Shown here piece by piece: positions 42,543 to 51,513 of a stretch of DNA of 64,000 bases (position 1 is the stretch's first letter; each line of letters begins with the position of its first letter). Below the pieces are notes generated by a model. The model ran no database searches, was not told the DNA's origin, and was given only the letters and a program-made list of their open reading frames with translations. The stretch lies in assembly GCA_039111475.1 (NCBI GenBank), contig JBCCIP010000008.1, forward strand, positions 62,001-126,000, given 5' to 3'. The stretch comes from JAUIET01 sp039111475 (GTDB lineage: Bacteria > Pseudomonadota > Gammaproteobacteria > Pseudomonadales > JAUIET01). The position numbers were made by a program, and so were the translations under genes.

Positions 42543-44074
42543 ACTGGCTGCCTCGTGTTTTTATCGGTGGACAACCGCTTTAGCATGTCGCTGTGCGACG
42601 CTCTGCTTATGCCGTAGCGGCTAATAAAAATTATCGCACCTAGCCAGATTAAAAACACCAGCGGACCGTAAATTAAACCCAGGTTGTCGATGACCTCAGG
42701 TGCTACCTTGCCAACGGCAGTTTCGGTTGGAAAAGCGATTAATGTAAGAAGAAAACCAGCAATCAATGTGCCCAGCGCATCCGCGCATTTGCTGATGAAC
42801 GTAATAGCTGAAGAAATAACGCCTTCGTTACGACGTCCCGTTTCAAGCTCCAGTTGCTCAGTGAGATCTGCAATCATAGACCGCCAACACACGTCAAATA
42901 CAAGAAACGCAATAGTCTCGAAAAACCCCGCGACTAACATAATCAAAAACAGAGCATCACTGCCATTGTCGGGAAAGAAGCCCAAAAGTCGCAAGGTGAT
43001 CGGTACAACATTGATGAGCATTGCGCCCAGCAAGCCCACTATCGCCACATTCTTCTTTTCCCGTCCGGCGGCCCAACGCGCCATGGCCGGCGGCAGAAAC
43101 AGCGCAGACAATGCCATGGGAATAGCAATCATCGATACCTGTTGATTGGTAAATTCCCAGAAGTAACTATAGATATAGACCCACAGCGCAACATAGGTGC
43201 CCGTTCCGGCATAGTACAAGACACCACTCAGGATAATACTGCGGGCTGGCTTTACTCTGAGAACGTCGGTTACCTGGCCAGCAAATTGCCGGGGGCCAAG
43301 AGGTGCTGCAACACGGTATTGCCTGAGTCTTGGAATAAACCGTTTTAAACCAATCACGAACGCGAGCATGGAAACCGCGATAATGACGGTACCAAACGCG
43401 CCAGCATTTTGGTAACCCTCAGGGTTAAGAACGCCGTCGGAAATTTCTGGCGTAGGTAATAGCCATATTGCATACATCGCAACCGACATGCCGTTTGAAA
43501 ACAAAGAGTAGATAACATGAAAACCTGTAAGCAGGCGTGTGCGTTCGTCGTAGTCGTCAGTTAACTCTGCAACCATCGCATACGCGGGAACAAGAAAAAT
43601 AGTAAGCGCTGTGCGCATGCAAACATTGCACAATACCAGCCAGGCAAACAACAATGTATCGCCAACGATGAAATCGGGTGGATGCCACAGAAAATAGAAC
43701 GAGGCCGTCAACGGTAAAATTGAAGCCATCAGCCAGGGGTGGCGCCTGCCCCATTTGGATCGCGTGCCGTCGGATAAGTAGCCGATTAAGGGGTCAGTGA
43801 TGGCATCGATGACAAGACCAATCCCTACCGCAAGTCCGGCAAGTCCGGGTTCAAGGCCCAGCACCTGGCTGTAGTAAATCAGAACAAAGTAGTGTGAGTT
43901 GTACACCACTCCATACATTGCGCCACCGCCGCCATACGCCCACCGGCTTCGGGAGTTTATGCTTGGCAGATTATTTGGCACAGATGCGTAGCTTTTCGGT
44001 GTGGAATGCCAACAGTGTACCGAAATCGACCGTTGGGCGTTGCTCCAATCAGCTTCCCGTACCGATTCAGGCAT
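42539..44074 (-). CDS. MFS transporter, GPH (glycoside-pentoside-hexuronide):cation symporter type
   Basis: A 511-residue inner-membrane symporter with about twelve membrane segments. The loop D-A-I-T-D-P-L-I-G-Y-L-S-D-G-T-R-S-K-W-G-R-R-H-P-W is the GPH hallmark, repeated in diverged form in the second half (D-V-C-W-R-S-M-I-A-D). The family usually imports sugars or sugar-like solutes with Na+ or H+. The first ~38 residues before L-P-S-I-N-S are polar and may not be translated. It heads the operon with the DddQ-like cupin and PhyH oxygenase, so it probably imports their substrate. It is divergent from the cytochrome P450. Confidence 0.85.
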   Translation of the reverse strand: MPESVREADWSNAQRSISVHCWHSTPKSYASVPNNLPSINSRSRWAYGGGGAMYGVVYNSHYFVLIYYSQVLGLEPGLAGLAVGIGLVIDAITDPLIGYLSDGTRSKWGRRHPWLMASILPLTASFYFLWHPPDFIVGDTLLFAWLVLCNVCMRTALTIFLVPAYAMVAELTDDYDERTRLLTGFHVIYSLFSNGMSVAMYAIWLLPTPEISDGVLNPEGYQNAGAFGTVIIAVSMLAFVIGLKRFIPRLRQYRVAAPLGPRQFAGQVTDVLRVKPARSIILSGVLYYAGTGTYVALWVYIYSYFWEFTNQQVSMIAIPMALSALFLPPAMARWAAGREKKNVAIVGLLGAMLINVVPITLRLLGFFPDNGSDALFLIMLVAGFFETIAFLVFDVCWRSMIADLTEQLELETGRRNEGVISSAITFISKCADALGTLIAGFLLTLIAFPTETAVGKVAPEVIDNLGLIYGPLVFLIWLGAIIFISRYGISRASHSDMLKRLSTDKNTRQPV

Positions 44075-44169
44075 GGAGAAATAAGATCTCGCACTCCAAG
44101 GAAGATTTCATATGGGAAGTTTCGTTCTAACCGTTATAGTAGACACATACAGTTTCTTGCATACAAACA

Positions 44170-45525
44170 ATGACTGATAAGACGCCAAACCATCCGCCAC
44201 GCGCTATGCGCTGTCCGATATCTTTGGACGATGTAGACCTGTTTGCGCCGGGTAGTCAGGAGCATTGGTACGAGGCGTATCCCATATTGCACGAGCACGC
44301 ACCGTTGCTGGTGTTACCCGGCGAGGGCATTGATGGCAAAAGCGATGCGTTTGTGCTGAATAACTACCAAGATATTTTGCAAGTGGTTAAAGACCCGCAG
44401 CGCTTTACCCCAGTAATGAGCGCGCTGGCCGATGATTTACAGGAAAAACTGGATCGCGGCGAAGTGCCGGCTCAGGATGCGTCGCGTTTTGATTTGGCAT
44501 TAGACTCGGTACGAACACTGCGACCGACCATCGAACTTTGGCGCTCACATCGAAAAGAACTCACTGACCCCTGGGTAGGGCCGGGTGCACAACGACACCA
44601 GGCAATGATTGAGCAAGTGTGTGATGAGCTTATAGATCACTGGGTACACCGAGACGACGGTGACGGCATGGGCACAGTTGAATTCATCAAGGAGTTTGCG
44701 AGACCGCTACCGCAACTAGTGATGGCCAACGTACTGGGTTTTCCGCAACAAGACATTCCCAAACTTGCCGAATGGGGTTCTGCGCAAGTAATGCAATACG
44801 TGATTGGTAAAGGGCACCGCAATATTTTGAGCGCAGAACACGCGGCCCTGCAGGCTCAGAGGCTTACAGGTTTTGCTGATTACCTGGCAGAGCAAGTCAG
44901 GCAAAAAAGAGCAAACCCGCAAGACGATATGATCAGCGCATTAACCCAACAACATTATCAAGCGCTGGACCGCAAGCTAAGCGACGAAGAAGTGTACGGA
45001 ATCGTGTACTTCATGATTCTGGGTGGCCTTGAAACCACCCAGTATGCAATAGAGGAAGAAGCGCAGCTGCTCTGCGACGAACCGCGGGTATTTGCGCAGC
45101 TTAAATCGCAACCCGAAAAAATTCGTGCGTTTACTGAAGAGGCCATGAGGCTGCGAGCACCTACCCAGGGCCTGTCGACACGACTGACAACACGCGACGA
45201 AAAGTTTCAGGGTATTCACGTGCCAGCGGGTTCCTTACTGCACATTCGATTCGGAGCGGGCAACGTAGACCCCAATCAGTACGAATGCCCTCACACACTG
45301 AACTTGGAAAGAAAATCGCTGGGCAACCATCTAACGTTTTCTCAAGGCCCACGCACCTGCCCAGGTGCAGGAATATCCCGGCTGGAGCAAGTGATCGCCT
45401 GGCAGAAATTAACCCAGCGGCTCGACGTTCTTGAGTACGCCGAGGGCAATAGCTTCGAGCATCAACCCGGAATCATGCTGGGTACGCTGAACTTAACACT
45501 GCGCTTTCGAAAAACAGCCGTATAA
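44170..45525 (+). CDS. Cytochrome P450
   Basis: A soluble 451-residue bacterial P450. The I-helix oxygen-activating motif is G-G-L-E-T-T near residue 290, the K-helix E-x-x-R is E-E-A-M-R, and the heme-thiolate loop F-S-Q-G-P-R-T-C-P-G-A-G supplies the Cys ligand near 395. No ferredoxin or reductase gene is adjacent, so electron partners are elsewhere. It is followed after 24 bases by a small ABM-type gene and is divergent from the MFS-cupin operon, which suggests shared control and a related substrate. Confidence 0.93.
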   Translation: MTDKTPNHPPRAMRCPISLDDVDLFAPGSQEHWYEAYPILHEHAPLLVLPGEGIDGKSDAFVLNNYQDILQVVKDPQRFTPVMSALADDLQEKLDRGEVPAQDASRFDLALDSVRTLRPTIELWRSHRKELTDPWVGPGAQRHQAMIEQVCDELIDHWVHRDDGDGMGTVEFIKEFARPLPQLVMANVLGFPQQDIPKLAEWGSAQVMQYVIGKGHRNILSAEHAALQAQRLTGFADYLAEQVRQKRANPQDDMISALTQQHYQALDRKLSDEEVYGIVYFMILGGLETTQYAIEEEAQLLCDEPRVFAQLKSQPEKIRAFTEEAMRLRAPTQGLSTRLTTRDEKFQGIHVPAGSLLHIRFGAGNVDPNQYECPHTLNLERKSLGNHLTFSQGPRTCPGAGISRLEQVIAWQKLTQRLDVLEYAEGNSFEHQPGIMLGTLNLTLRFRKTAV

Positions 45526-45549
45526 ATAACCGGATGGAGTAACACGATA

Positions 45550-45969
45550 ATGAGTACGTTATTGGCAAAGATTCAGATACATGCAGGCAAAGAAAGCGAG
45601 TTTGAATCGGTCATGGCTTATATGTATGAAGAGACCCATGGCAAAGAGGCAAACAGCGTGTTGCGCTATGAGTACTGGCGCGGACAGCAGCCTAACTTTT
45701 ACTACTGTCTGTTATCGTTTGCTGACAACGTGTCTTTCTGGCGGCACCAGGCCAGTGATCATCATGAAGGGGAAATGGAACGGTTTATCGCCTGCATTGC
45801 CAGCCTGGATCTAGAGACCGTTGATCCTGTTCAACAGGCTTCGCCACTGCCGCCCACCGTTGAAGGAGACACGCCGGCCAGCGAATCAGCGGCTGTGCAA
45901 CAGCAGGCGTCGCAGTTTCCCATTACAGAAGCCACTTGGTGGGCTGCGGTCAGGCAGGCTATTGCGTAA
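45550..45969 (+). CDS. ABM-type dimeric alpha/beta-barrel protein
   Basis: A 139-residue protein; residues 1-95 look like an antibiotic biosynthesis monooxygenase-type ferredoxin-like barrel (L-A-K-I-Q-I-H-A-G-K-E-S-E-F-E, then L-R-Y-E-Y-W-R-G and H-Q-A-S-D-H-H), and the last 45 residues are a low-complexity Gln/Pro-rich tail. Such proteins are cofactor-free oxygenases or simply ligand-binding partners. It is cotranscribed with the P450 and ends eight bases from the convergent selenoprotein gene. The function is unknown. Confidence 0.7.
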   Translation: MSTLLAKIQIHAGKESEFESVMAYMYEETHGKEANSVLRYEYWRGQQPNFYYCLLSFADNVSFWRHQASDHHEGEMERFIACIASLDLETVDPVQQASPLPPTVEGDTPASESAAVQQQASQFPITEATWWAAVRQAIA

Positions 45970-45977
45970 CTAAGAAC

Positions 45978-47117
45978 CTATGCTTCGATATCAAGCGGTC
46001 GGTAATAGTCCTTACCTTCGCTGATGTATTCGCCCCGCAGCTTCATAAAACTCTCACCGGCCGAGCCTTCCTCTGACAGAGTCAGGTTTTGCCGAAAGTA
46101 GTTGATGCTCTCAGGATGAAGCTCGCGCGCCATTTCCCAATACTGCTCGGCCTTGTCACTGTGTCCGTGTGAGCGGAACACATTGGCCAGCTTAAATGCG
46201 GCATCAGCCAACAGTTGGTCGCGCGTGAATTGGCGTATATTGCCGGTAACGGTTTCAGCGGATTGAACATGAACACTGTCTGCGCCATTGGCTATCCAAT
46301 CCCGTAGCGCTGGCGAATACACATCAGTACCAAACGTTATTGATTGTTCACCTTCACCAATTTCATGCAGCTGTGCGTACGTGCCTTCATCAATACGCAC
46401 TATGCGACCTTGCTCGTCTATCCAGGCGGCGGAAGGTACGTTGATAAAGTTAAACGCGCTACTGATGACATGGTCTTGATCAACCACTTGGATATAAGTG
46501 GCATTCGCTGCATCAAATATGGGGCCCGCAACGGCTTCACCACCCGTATCTTGCGCGGCACTGAGAATAACAAAGCTTGGGTCGTTTATTTCTTCGTAAA
46601 TACGTTGCCACACGGACACGTCAAGAAAGCAGCCTCACCACGAAGACCAGGTTACTATCAGGGCTTTCTTACCTTTCAGATCGGCTAATTCAACCACCTG
46701 ACCTTGGCGATCGGTGACTTTAAACTCCGGCGCCATCGCATTGGTCATCATGTTGTCGCGACGCGATGGTACTTCTGCAAAACTCCACACCCTGGCGCCA
46801 GAATCTGCTACATAAGGCTGGTCAATTAAATCCGCAAATGCAGTAAGGTCGAACCAGGTTTTGCCTGCTTGCTGAACAAACAGTGACTCACTGACCGGCA
46901 CACATAAATCTTCATAACACGCGCCCTGCGGCTTTAGCGTGAAACCATTGATTGAGCTTAGATCTTCTGGGTTGATCAACAGGCCCTCACCCTGCCCAGT
47001 CTCGGTCAGTGTGATCGTGCGGCCCGCACACAACACGGTTGCGCTGCCGTCTGCGTGAAGCGGTGTTTCCTCGAACGGGTGTCGAAGATGCGGATAAGCC
47101 ATCATTGCATCAGCCAT
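45978..47117 (-). CDS. ResA/TlpA-like thioredoxin-fold selenoprotein with in-frame UGA (Sec161)
   Basis: Read through the TGA at 46635-46637, this is one 379-residue protein. Residues ~130-270 form a TlpA/ResA-like redoxin domain: A-P-E-F-K-V-T-D-R-Q-G-Q-V at the front, then V-T-W-S-S-W-U-G-C-F-L-D-V-S-V-W-Q, and later I-N-V-P-S-A-A-W-I with the cis-Pro. UGA stands exactly where the first redox cysteine belongs, and Cys163 follows. This is the W-A-x-x-U-G-C pattern I recall for a known ResA-like selenoprotein group, with Ser for Ala. Both halves stay in one frame, so there is no indel. C-terminal TPR-like helices (~300-345) follow. The ATG at 47117 has AAGGAA. Standard callers split it into 46635-47117 and about 45978-46619. 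A plain nonsense mutation is the alternative. Confidence 0.78.
46605..46624 (-). promoter_or_regulatory. Candidate bacterial SECIS-like hairpin
   Basis: On the mRNA, 11-30 nt after UGA, UUG-A-CGU pairs with GUG-G-CAA (including two G-U pairs and one A/G mismatch) around the loop GUCCGU. The loop begins with G, 18 nt after UGA, within the usual spacing of bacterial SECIS elements. The stem is weak, so this is only suggestive. Confidence 0.35.
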
Positions 47118-47488
47118 GGGGTTTTCCTTCTTTGCAGCTATATGAGTGGAGGCATTCCCCCTCATCGTTCACTGATAGTAACGCGATAAGCATCAGGGAG
47201 AAAGCCCTTACGTGTTTTACTACAGTGTTCTGCCGCCTATCAAGCGCGCAGCCTTACTCAATGCACATCGGCTCCTTGACGCCGAAGCGGTGTGCAGCTG
47301 CGATTTGCAATGGAGCCAACGCAAGAGAGGGTCTCAATCTGGATTGCCAATGGGCTTGCGCCAACCGGGTAACAACACAAAGTCCAAGGCGCTGCGAAAA
47401 CAGTGTAAGGCTTGGTGAGAAAACGCAACCGTTATTCTGGCGCGCTCCAGAGTCTGTAGGGATTATTGCCGCAGAAAGAAAAAACCCT
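47118..47488. other. 371-base gap without a recognised gene
   Basis: It lies between the stop of the sulfotransferase-like gene and the start of the selenoprotein gene, both on the minus strand. Open frames exist (47039-47569 plus, 47254-47496 minus, 80 codons) but none has a ribosome site, a family match or an amino-acid make-up like a real protein. The promoter of the selenoprotein gene must be here. No tRNA-Sec or riboswitch is seen. Confidence 0.5.
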
Positions 47489-48226
47489 CTACGCAATTCG
47501 GTGCTGATGCAACTGTTGGTAATGCGGCAAAAACGAGTCGTACATTGCCTGCAGCCAATCAGGCGCTGAGCGAATATCTACCTCTTTTCGAGGTTGCGCT
47601 TTAAGACCGGTTGAGTTCTTTAAATTGCGATGCCATACGCCTTCCCGGTCATACCACAACACCTCTGAGCGTTCACCGGGCTCCCATGACAGCGCATCTG
47701 GAATGAATTCCACGCCAATTGCAGTGCAGTACGCGGCAACAATTCCCTCAGGATTCTCCAACAGATCGTCACTGTCAATCACGGGTGGTGCATGGCCAAG
47801 CGTGTCGCAGAGTTTGTCGAACAACTGTCGCTGTTCAACAAAGCCTATTTCCCTTGGCGTAAATTCCTGCCAATTTTGATTTACCGAGGTTAGCACTTTT
47901 GCGGGATCGCGAATCAGGAAGCTGTGCTCGAACCTGCCCAGAAATTCTTCACTCCACAGGTGATCGGTAAACTGCGGCATGTCTTTGGAAAATACCGGCT
48001 TGGTCTTGGCCGCCGTCAGTAAATCGTTCAGCACACCATCGTAGTTTAAGCCGGGCTTTCGCGGGCTGTCTGCGTTCAGCCTGGGCCACAAGGCGTCATC
48101 GCCCTGATACCAGGCCTCACCAAAAGGTTCGTGAAAACACGTCATGTCGCCACGCATGCGCATCATCCATTCGAAGGCCGTAGAGGTTGAGCGTGGTGTT
48201 GCCCATAAAACGTAAATGGGATTCAA
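47489..48226 (-). CDS. Sulfotransferase-like P-loop protein (paralogue of the gene at 3598)
   Basis: A 245-residue protein with the sulfotransferase-type strand-loop V-L-W-A-T-P-R-S-T-S-T-A-F at the N-terminus, C-F-H-E-P-F-G, F-L-I-R-D-P-A-K-V and W-E-P-G-E-R-S. It shares all of these blocks with the 3598-4326 product. Its start overlaps the stop of the racemase-like gene (ATGA at 48223-48226), so it is the last gene of the XRE-controlled operon. It may sulfate, or remove a sulfate-like group from, an intermediate of that pathway (inference); a structural relative without sulfotransfer is possible. Confidence 0.7.
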   Translation of the reverse strand: MNPIYVLWATPRSTSTAFEWMMRMRGDMTCFHEPFGEAWYQGDDALWPRLNADSPRKPGLNYDGVLNDLLTAAKTKPVFSKDMPQFTDHLWSEEFLGRFEHSFLIRDPAKVLTSVNQNWQEFTPREIGFVEQRQLFDKLCDTLGHAPPVIDSDDLLENPEGIVAAYCTAIGVEFIPDALSWEPGERSEVLWYDREGVWHRNLKNSTGLKAQPRKEVDIRSAPDWLQAMYDSFLPHYQQLHQHRIA

Positions 48227-49074
48227 GCGCTTGCTCTATTCGCGTGTGGCAAGGTGGACATAAGCCTCCCCAGTGGTGTGATTGGTCCAAGCCCCAACGA
48301 TTTGAAAATACGCCAATACAAGGCACTGTCTGAAGACACAATGGGTTTGCCCACCAACGCCTCCAACTCTGCTTCCAGTGACACCATGCGCTGCGGTATG
48401 CCGTCGCTGCGGCGAAAGTTAGGCATGCCGTTAACCACATAGGCATCAACGTCTGGCGCTAACTCCGCCATTTTCTGCATGGAGAGGGCGGCAAGCTCCT
48501 CAGGGAAAATCCAGGTGAGATCATTTACTTCCTGTTGCGATTTGTAAAACCCAAGGTCTACAAAGTTGCCTACATAAACTAGATCAAAACCTGCCTGCCT
48601 GAGAAAGCGCGCTATACCATCGCGCCAATCCGGCCAGTAATACACGGCATTGAGTGCTATCTTTTCCGCACCCAGCTCGCGAAGACCTTCAACCAGACAC
48701 ATACCCGCCATATGAAACGGTGTTTCATAGGTATCGCTGATCCGATCGCACATTTGACGAATGTCGTCTGGTGTCGTGCCGCTGGCATGCACCCAGTTTG
48801 TGCCCACCTGGCCGCACACATCGGCCCCGTTATTGGCCATGCACTCAACAAATTCTTCCAGTAGATGAAAGTTGTTTACGCGTTGTGACAATTCGTGCGC
48901 GTAACCTGGCGCGTGTAACATGCGGCCATGTGCCCCTACGGAATCTGGCGCTATGCGCAAGAAATCACTGGGTGCTGCGTCAAAATCGTAGGGCGGTGAC
49001 GTAAAACCAACCTGAGCAGGAAAAATCTTATTGCTCTTTTCGTACCAGCGTTCCGGCTTTTTGTAATCAGGCAT
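48223..49074 (-). CDS. Asp/Glu racemase / arylmalonate decarboxylase-like protein
   Basis: A 283-residue protein resembling the AMDase/maleate isomerase branch of the Asp/Glu racemase superfamily: G-A-D-V-C-G-Q-V-G-T-N-W near residue 85, I-S-D-T-Y-E-T-P-F-H-M-A-G-M-C-L-V-E-G-L-R-E-L-G-A-E-K-I-A-L-style helix and strand near 115-145, and V-D-A-Y-V-V-N-G-M-P-N-F-R near 215. At the two sites where that superfamily has catalytic cysteines, I align glycine, so the chemistry may differ. It overlaps the DMGDH-type gene by eight bases and the sulfotransferase-like gene by four. The assignment is by pattern and moderate. Confidence 0.6.
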   Translation of the reverse strand: MPDYKKPERWYEKSNKIFPAQVGFTSPPYDFDAAPSDFLRIAPDSVGAHGRMLHAPGYAHELSQRVNNFHLLEEFVECMANNGADVCGQVGTNWVHASGTTPDDIRQMCDRISDTYETPFHMAGMCLVEGLRELGAEKIALNAVYYWPDWRDGIARFLRQAGFDLVYVGNFVDLGFYKSQQEVNDLTWIFPEELAALSMQKMAELAPDVDAYVVNGMPNFRRSDGIPQRMVSLEAELEALVGKPIVSSDSALYWRIFKSLGLGPITPLGRLMSTLPHANRASA

Positions 49075-51499
49075 AGCTGTGTCTCAGTCGAGTGTTTTCG
49101 GGATCGTAGGGCGCAGAGCTTAGCAGTGTGGCTGGCACAAGATCACCAAGCAAGGATATCTGGCAAGCAGCGGCCTCAGCAGTATCGTTTTCCAGCGCTG
49201 CCAATGCAGAGCAAGCAATAAATGCAATCACCAGGCTTTTCTTAACAGTGTGGCCAAAGCCCGCGGACGTAACCGAACCGATCACCTGGCCTTTATACAA
49301 AACCGCTTCGCCACCCAGGCATTCCGTCTGCGCGTTCTCAATCGCCAACAAAGCGATGTGCGACCGTATTTCGCGAGTCATTAGCGCTTTTTTACCAACA
49401 AAGTCTTTATCAAGTTTCACAAAGCGCATCTGCTGTACTTCATGTGGGGATACATCGTTAGTGAGCTCGTGGCCACCACGATAAAACTTCTCCAGCCGTA
49501 AACTGTCCAGCGCCGCAGAGCCAAAGACCCCAATACTGTGCGACTGGCCCGCTTGCCATAATGCGTCCCAGACCCTGCTCATGGAATCCATTGGGCAGTG
49601 AAGCTCCCAGGCCAATTCACCAGTGAATGACATTCTTAACGCCAAGCATTCGCTGCCAGCAACTTCAATGAGTTGTGCGCGCAACCAGGGAAACGACTTA
49701 TCATCCAGCGCATTTTGGGTACACTGACGTAACACCGCTGGAGCGTTAGGCCCGGCGATAGTGATAATTCCAACTTCATCAGTGACGTTTTTGATTGAGC
49801 ATTCCGCCATGCCAACATCAGAATGCAGAGTAATCCAATCCCACACCCGACGCTCAGAAGGCGCACCTGTAACCAAGTAAAAGCAGCCCGATTCAGTGCA
49901 GGCAATTGTTGCCTCGCCTTCAATCGTGCCGCGTTCATTTAGCAATAATGTCAAACAGGTGCGACCTGGCGATGGTGCTCGGTTTGCGCATACCTCATTC
50001 AGAAACGCTTCGGCACCCACGCCTTCGATTTCGAATTTCGCGAAGGCCGAAAAATCGCCGATAGCCACGTTTTCTCTAACACTTTGGCATTCTGTCTGAA
50101 CCTGTTGAAATACAGACTCAGTTCTTCGCCAACTCATGGGTTCGGTTGCCGTGTACAGCCGCGGGCGTTCCCAGCCACCGGCCTCCTCAAACAAGGCCCC
50201 CAACGCCGCAGTTTGCGCATGCACGCCTGACTGCTTTTTCGATCGCGCCGCTAGACGTTGATGCTGCGGATAGGGCATGGCCTGGCGCAGAGTATAGTCT
50301 TCTATGGCGCGCACTTTGGAAAATTCGGCGTTGGCCCATATGCCGAAACGACGCGGGTCGAACGCACGGGTAGACCATTCGCTTGCACCATGCACCATCC
50401 ACTGTGCCAACGATTTACCGGCGCCCGGCCCCCATGCTATGCCAACCGTTGCACCGCAGGCCAACCAGTAGTTTTTTAAGTCTGGCGCCGGCCCTAGAAG
50501 CATGGCGCCATCGGGCGTATAAGTGATACCGCCGTTAACGATCTGCTTAATTCCCAGGTGTTCAAGCGAAGGACAGCGTTCAAAACAGTTGGTCAACCAG
50601 GGGCTAATGCCGTCGAGATTCGGTTCAAACAATTCATTCGCAGAAGTCCATGGGCAGCCATCTAGCCACACTGGCTGTGGCGCCTGTTTGTCATACAGCC
50701 CAATTAACACAGAGTTCTGTTCCGCGCGAATGTAACCGCAGAAATAATCGTCGCGCGTGACAGGTATCTCGTGCGACATGGTAGCCAGTTCGGGCACCGT
50801 ATCTGTAATCACATAATGATGCTGTAAAGTAGTGATTGGTAGATCCAGGCCAGAAAATTGCCCGATCTGCCGCGCATGATACCCACCGGCATTCACCACA
50901 TGCTCACAGATTACCGTGCCTTTCTCAGTACTGACTTGCCACTCACCATTCGCCAGCTGCTGCACATTGTTAACCAGACACTGGCGTTCAACGTGTGCGC
51001 CCAGCAAACGTGCGCCTTTGATCATTGCGTTGCATGTACCAGCAGGGTCAACGTGGCCGTCATCCGGGGTATAGATGGCACCCAGCGCACCGGCCCGACC
51101 TACATCGTAAAGAGGATTTAACTCGGCAACTTCGGCGGCACTGATGATGTGTGCTTCTTGCTTGCGCGCAATAATCGCGTCTCGAACATGGTTTATCCAA
51201 TCCATATGTTCAGCCGAGGTTGCAACCCGCAACGAACCGCATCCATGGTAGCTAACAGACTGGTCGGTTTCCTGCTCTATGCGCGTGTAAAGATCAATTG
51301 CATAATCGTGCATGGCGCCCAGCGTATAGCTGCCAATCATTCGGCTGACAAGACCGGCCGCATGCCAGGTAGCACCCGAGGTCAGCTCCGCTTTTTCGAT
51401 CAGCAGGCAATCAGTCCAACCTTCTTTCGCGAGATGATACAAAACGCCGGCGCCCATATTGCCGCCGCCAATCACAACCACCCTTGCGTGCGATTGCAT
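49067..51499 (-). CDS. Dimethylglycine/sarcosine dehydrogenase-type FAD and folate (GcvT) enzyme
   Basis: An 810-residue oxidative N-demethylase. Residues 1-370 form a DAO-type FAD domain with V-V-I-G-G-G-N-M-G-A-G and the covalent-FAD His region S-G-A-T-W-H-A-A-G-L. An FAO_M-type linker follows (to ~430). Residues ~470-800 are GcvT-like, where tetrahydrofolate would trap the released methyl as methylene-THF (I-G-D-F-S-A-F-A-K-F-E-I and F-T-G-E-L-A-W-E-L near 645). The likely substrate is an N-methylated amino acid such as dimethylglycine or sarcosine, or a relative. It is 14 bases downstream of its XRE-cupin regulator and overlaps the racemase-like gene. Confidence 0.88.
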   Translation of the reverse strand: MQSHARVVVIGGGNMGAGVLYHLAKEGWTDCLLIEKAELTSGATWHAAGLVSRMIGSYTLGAMHDYAIDLYTRIEQETDQSVSYHGCGSLRVATSAEHMDWINHVRDAIIARKQEAHIISAAEVAELNPLYDVGRAGALGAIYTPDDGHVDPAGTCNAMIKGARLLGAHVERQCLVNNVQQLANGEWQVSTEKGTVICEHVVNAGGYHARQIGQFSGLDLPITTLQHHYVITDTVPELATMSHEIPVTRDDYFCGYIRAEQNSVLIGLYDKQAPQPVWLDGCPWTSANELFEPNLDGISPWLTNCFERCPSLEHLGIKQIVNGGITYTPDGAMLLGPAPDLKNYWLACGATVGIAWGPGAGKSLAQWMVHGASEWSTRAFDPRRFGIWANAEFSKVRAIEDYTLRQAMPYPQHQRLAARSKKQSGVHAQTAALGALFEEAGGWERPRLYTATEPMSWRRTESVFQQVQTECQSVRENVAIGDFSAFAKFEIEGVGAEAFLNEVCANRAPSPGRTCLTLLLNERGTIEGEATIACTESGCFYLVTGAPSERRVWDWITLHSDVGMAECSIKNVTDEVGIITIAGPNAPAVLRQCTQNALDDKSFPWLRAQLIEVAGSECLALRMSFTGELAWELHCPMDSMSRVWDALWQAGQSHSIGVFGSAALDSLRLEKFYRGGHELTNDVSPHEVQQMRFVKLDKDFVGKKALMTREIRSHIALLAIENAQTECLGGEAVLYKGQVIGSVTSAGFGHTVKKSLVIAFIACSALAALENDTAEAAACQISLLGDLVPATLLSSAPYDPENTRLRHSYA

Positions 51500-51513
51500 T
51501 TAGGCTTGCTCTC

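Noticed and set aside
46605..46640. Frameshift or two independent genes as the reason for the split thioredoxin gene
   Set aside because: Both parts are in the same frame with nothing missing, and the N-terminal part would end just before the redox site while the C-terminal part would lack a thioredoxin front half.
47039..47569. 176-codon plus-strand frame and 80-codon minus-strand frame around 47.1-47.5 kb
   Set aside because: The plus frame runs antisense through two real gene ends, and neither translation resembles a protein family.
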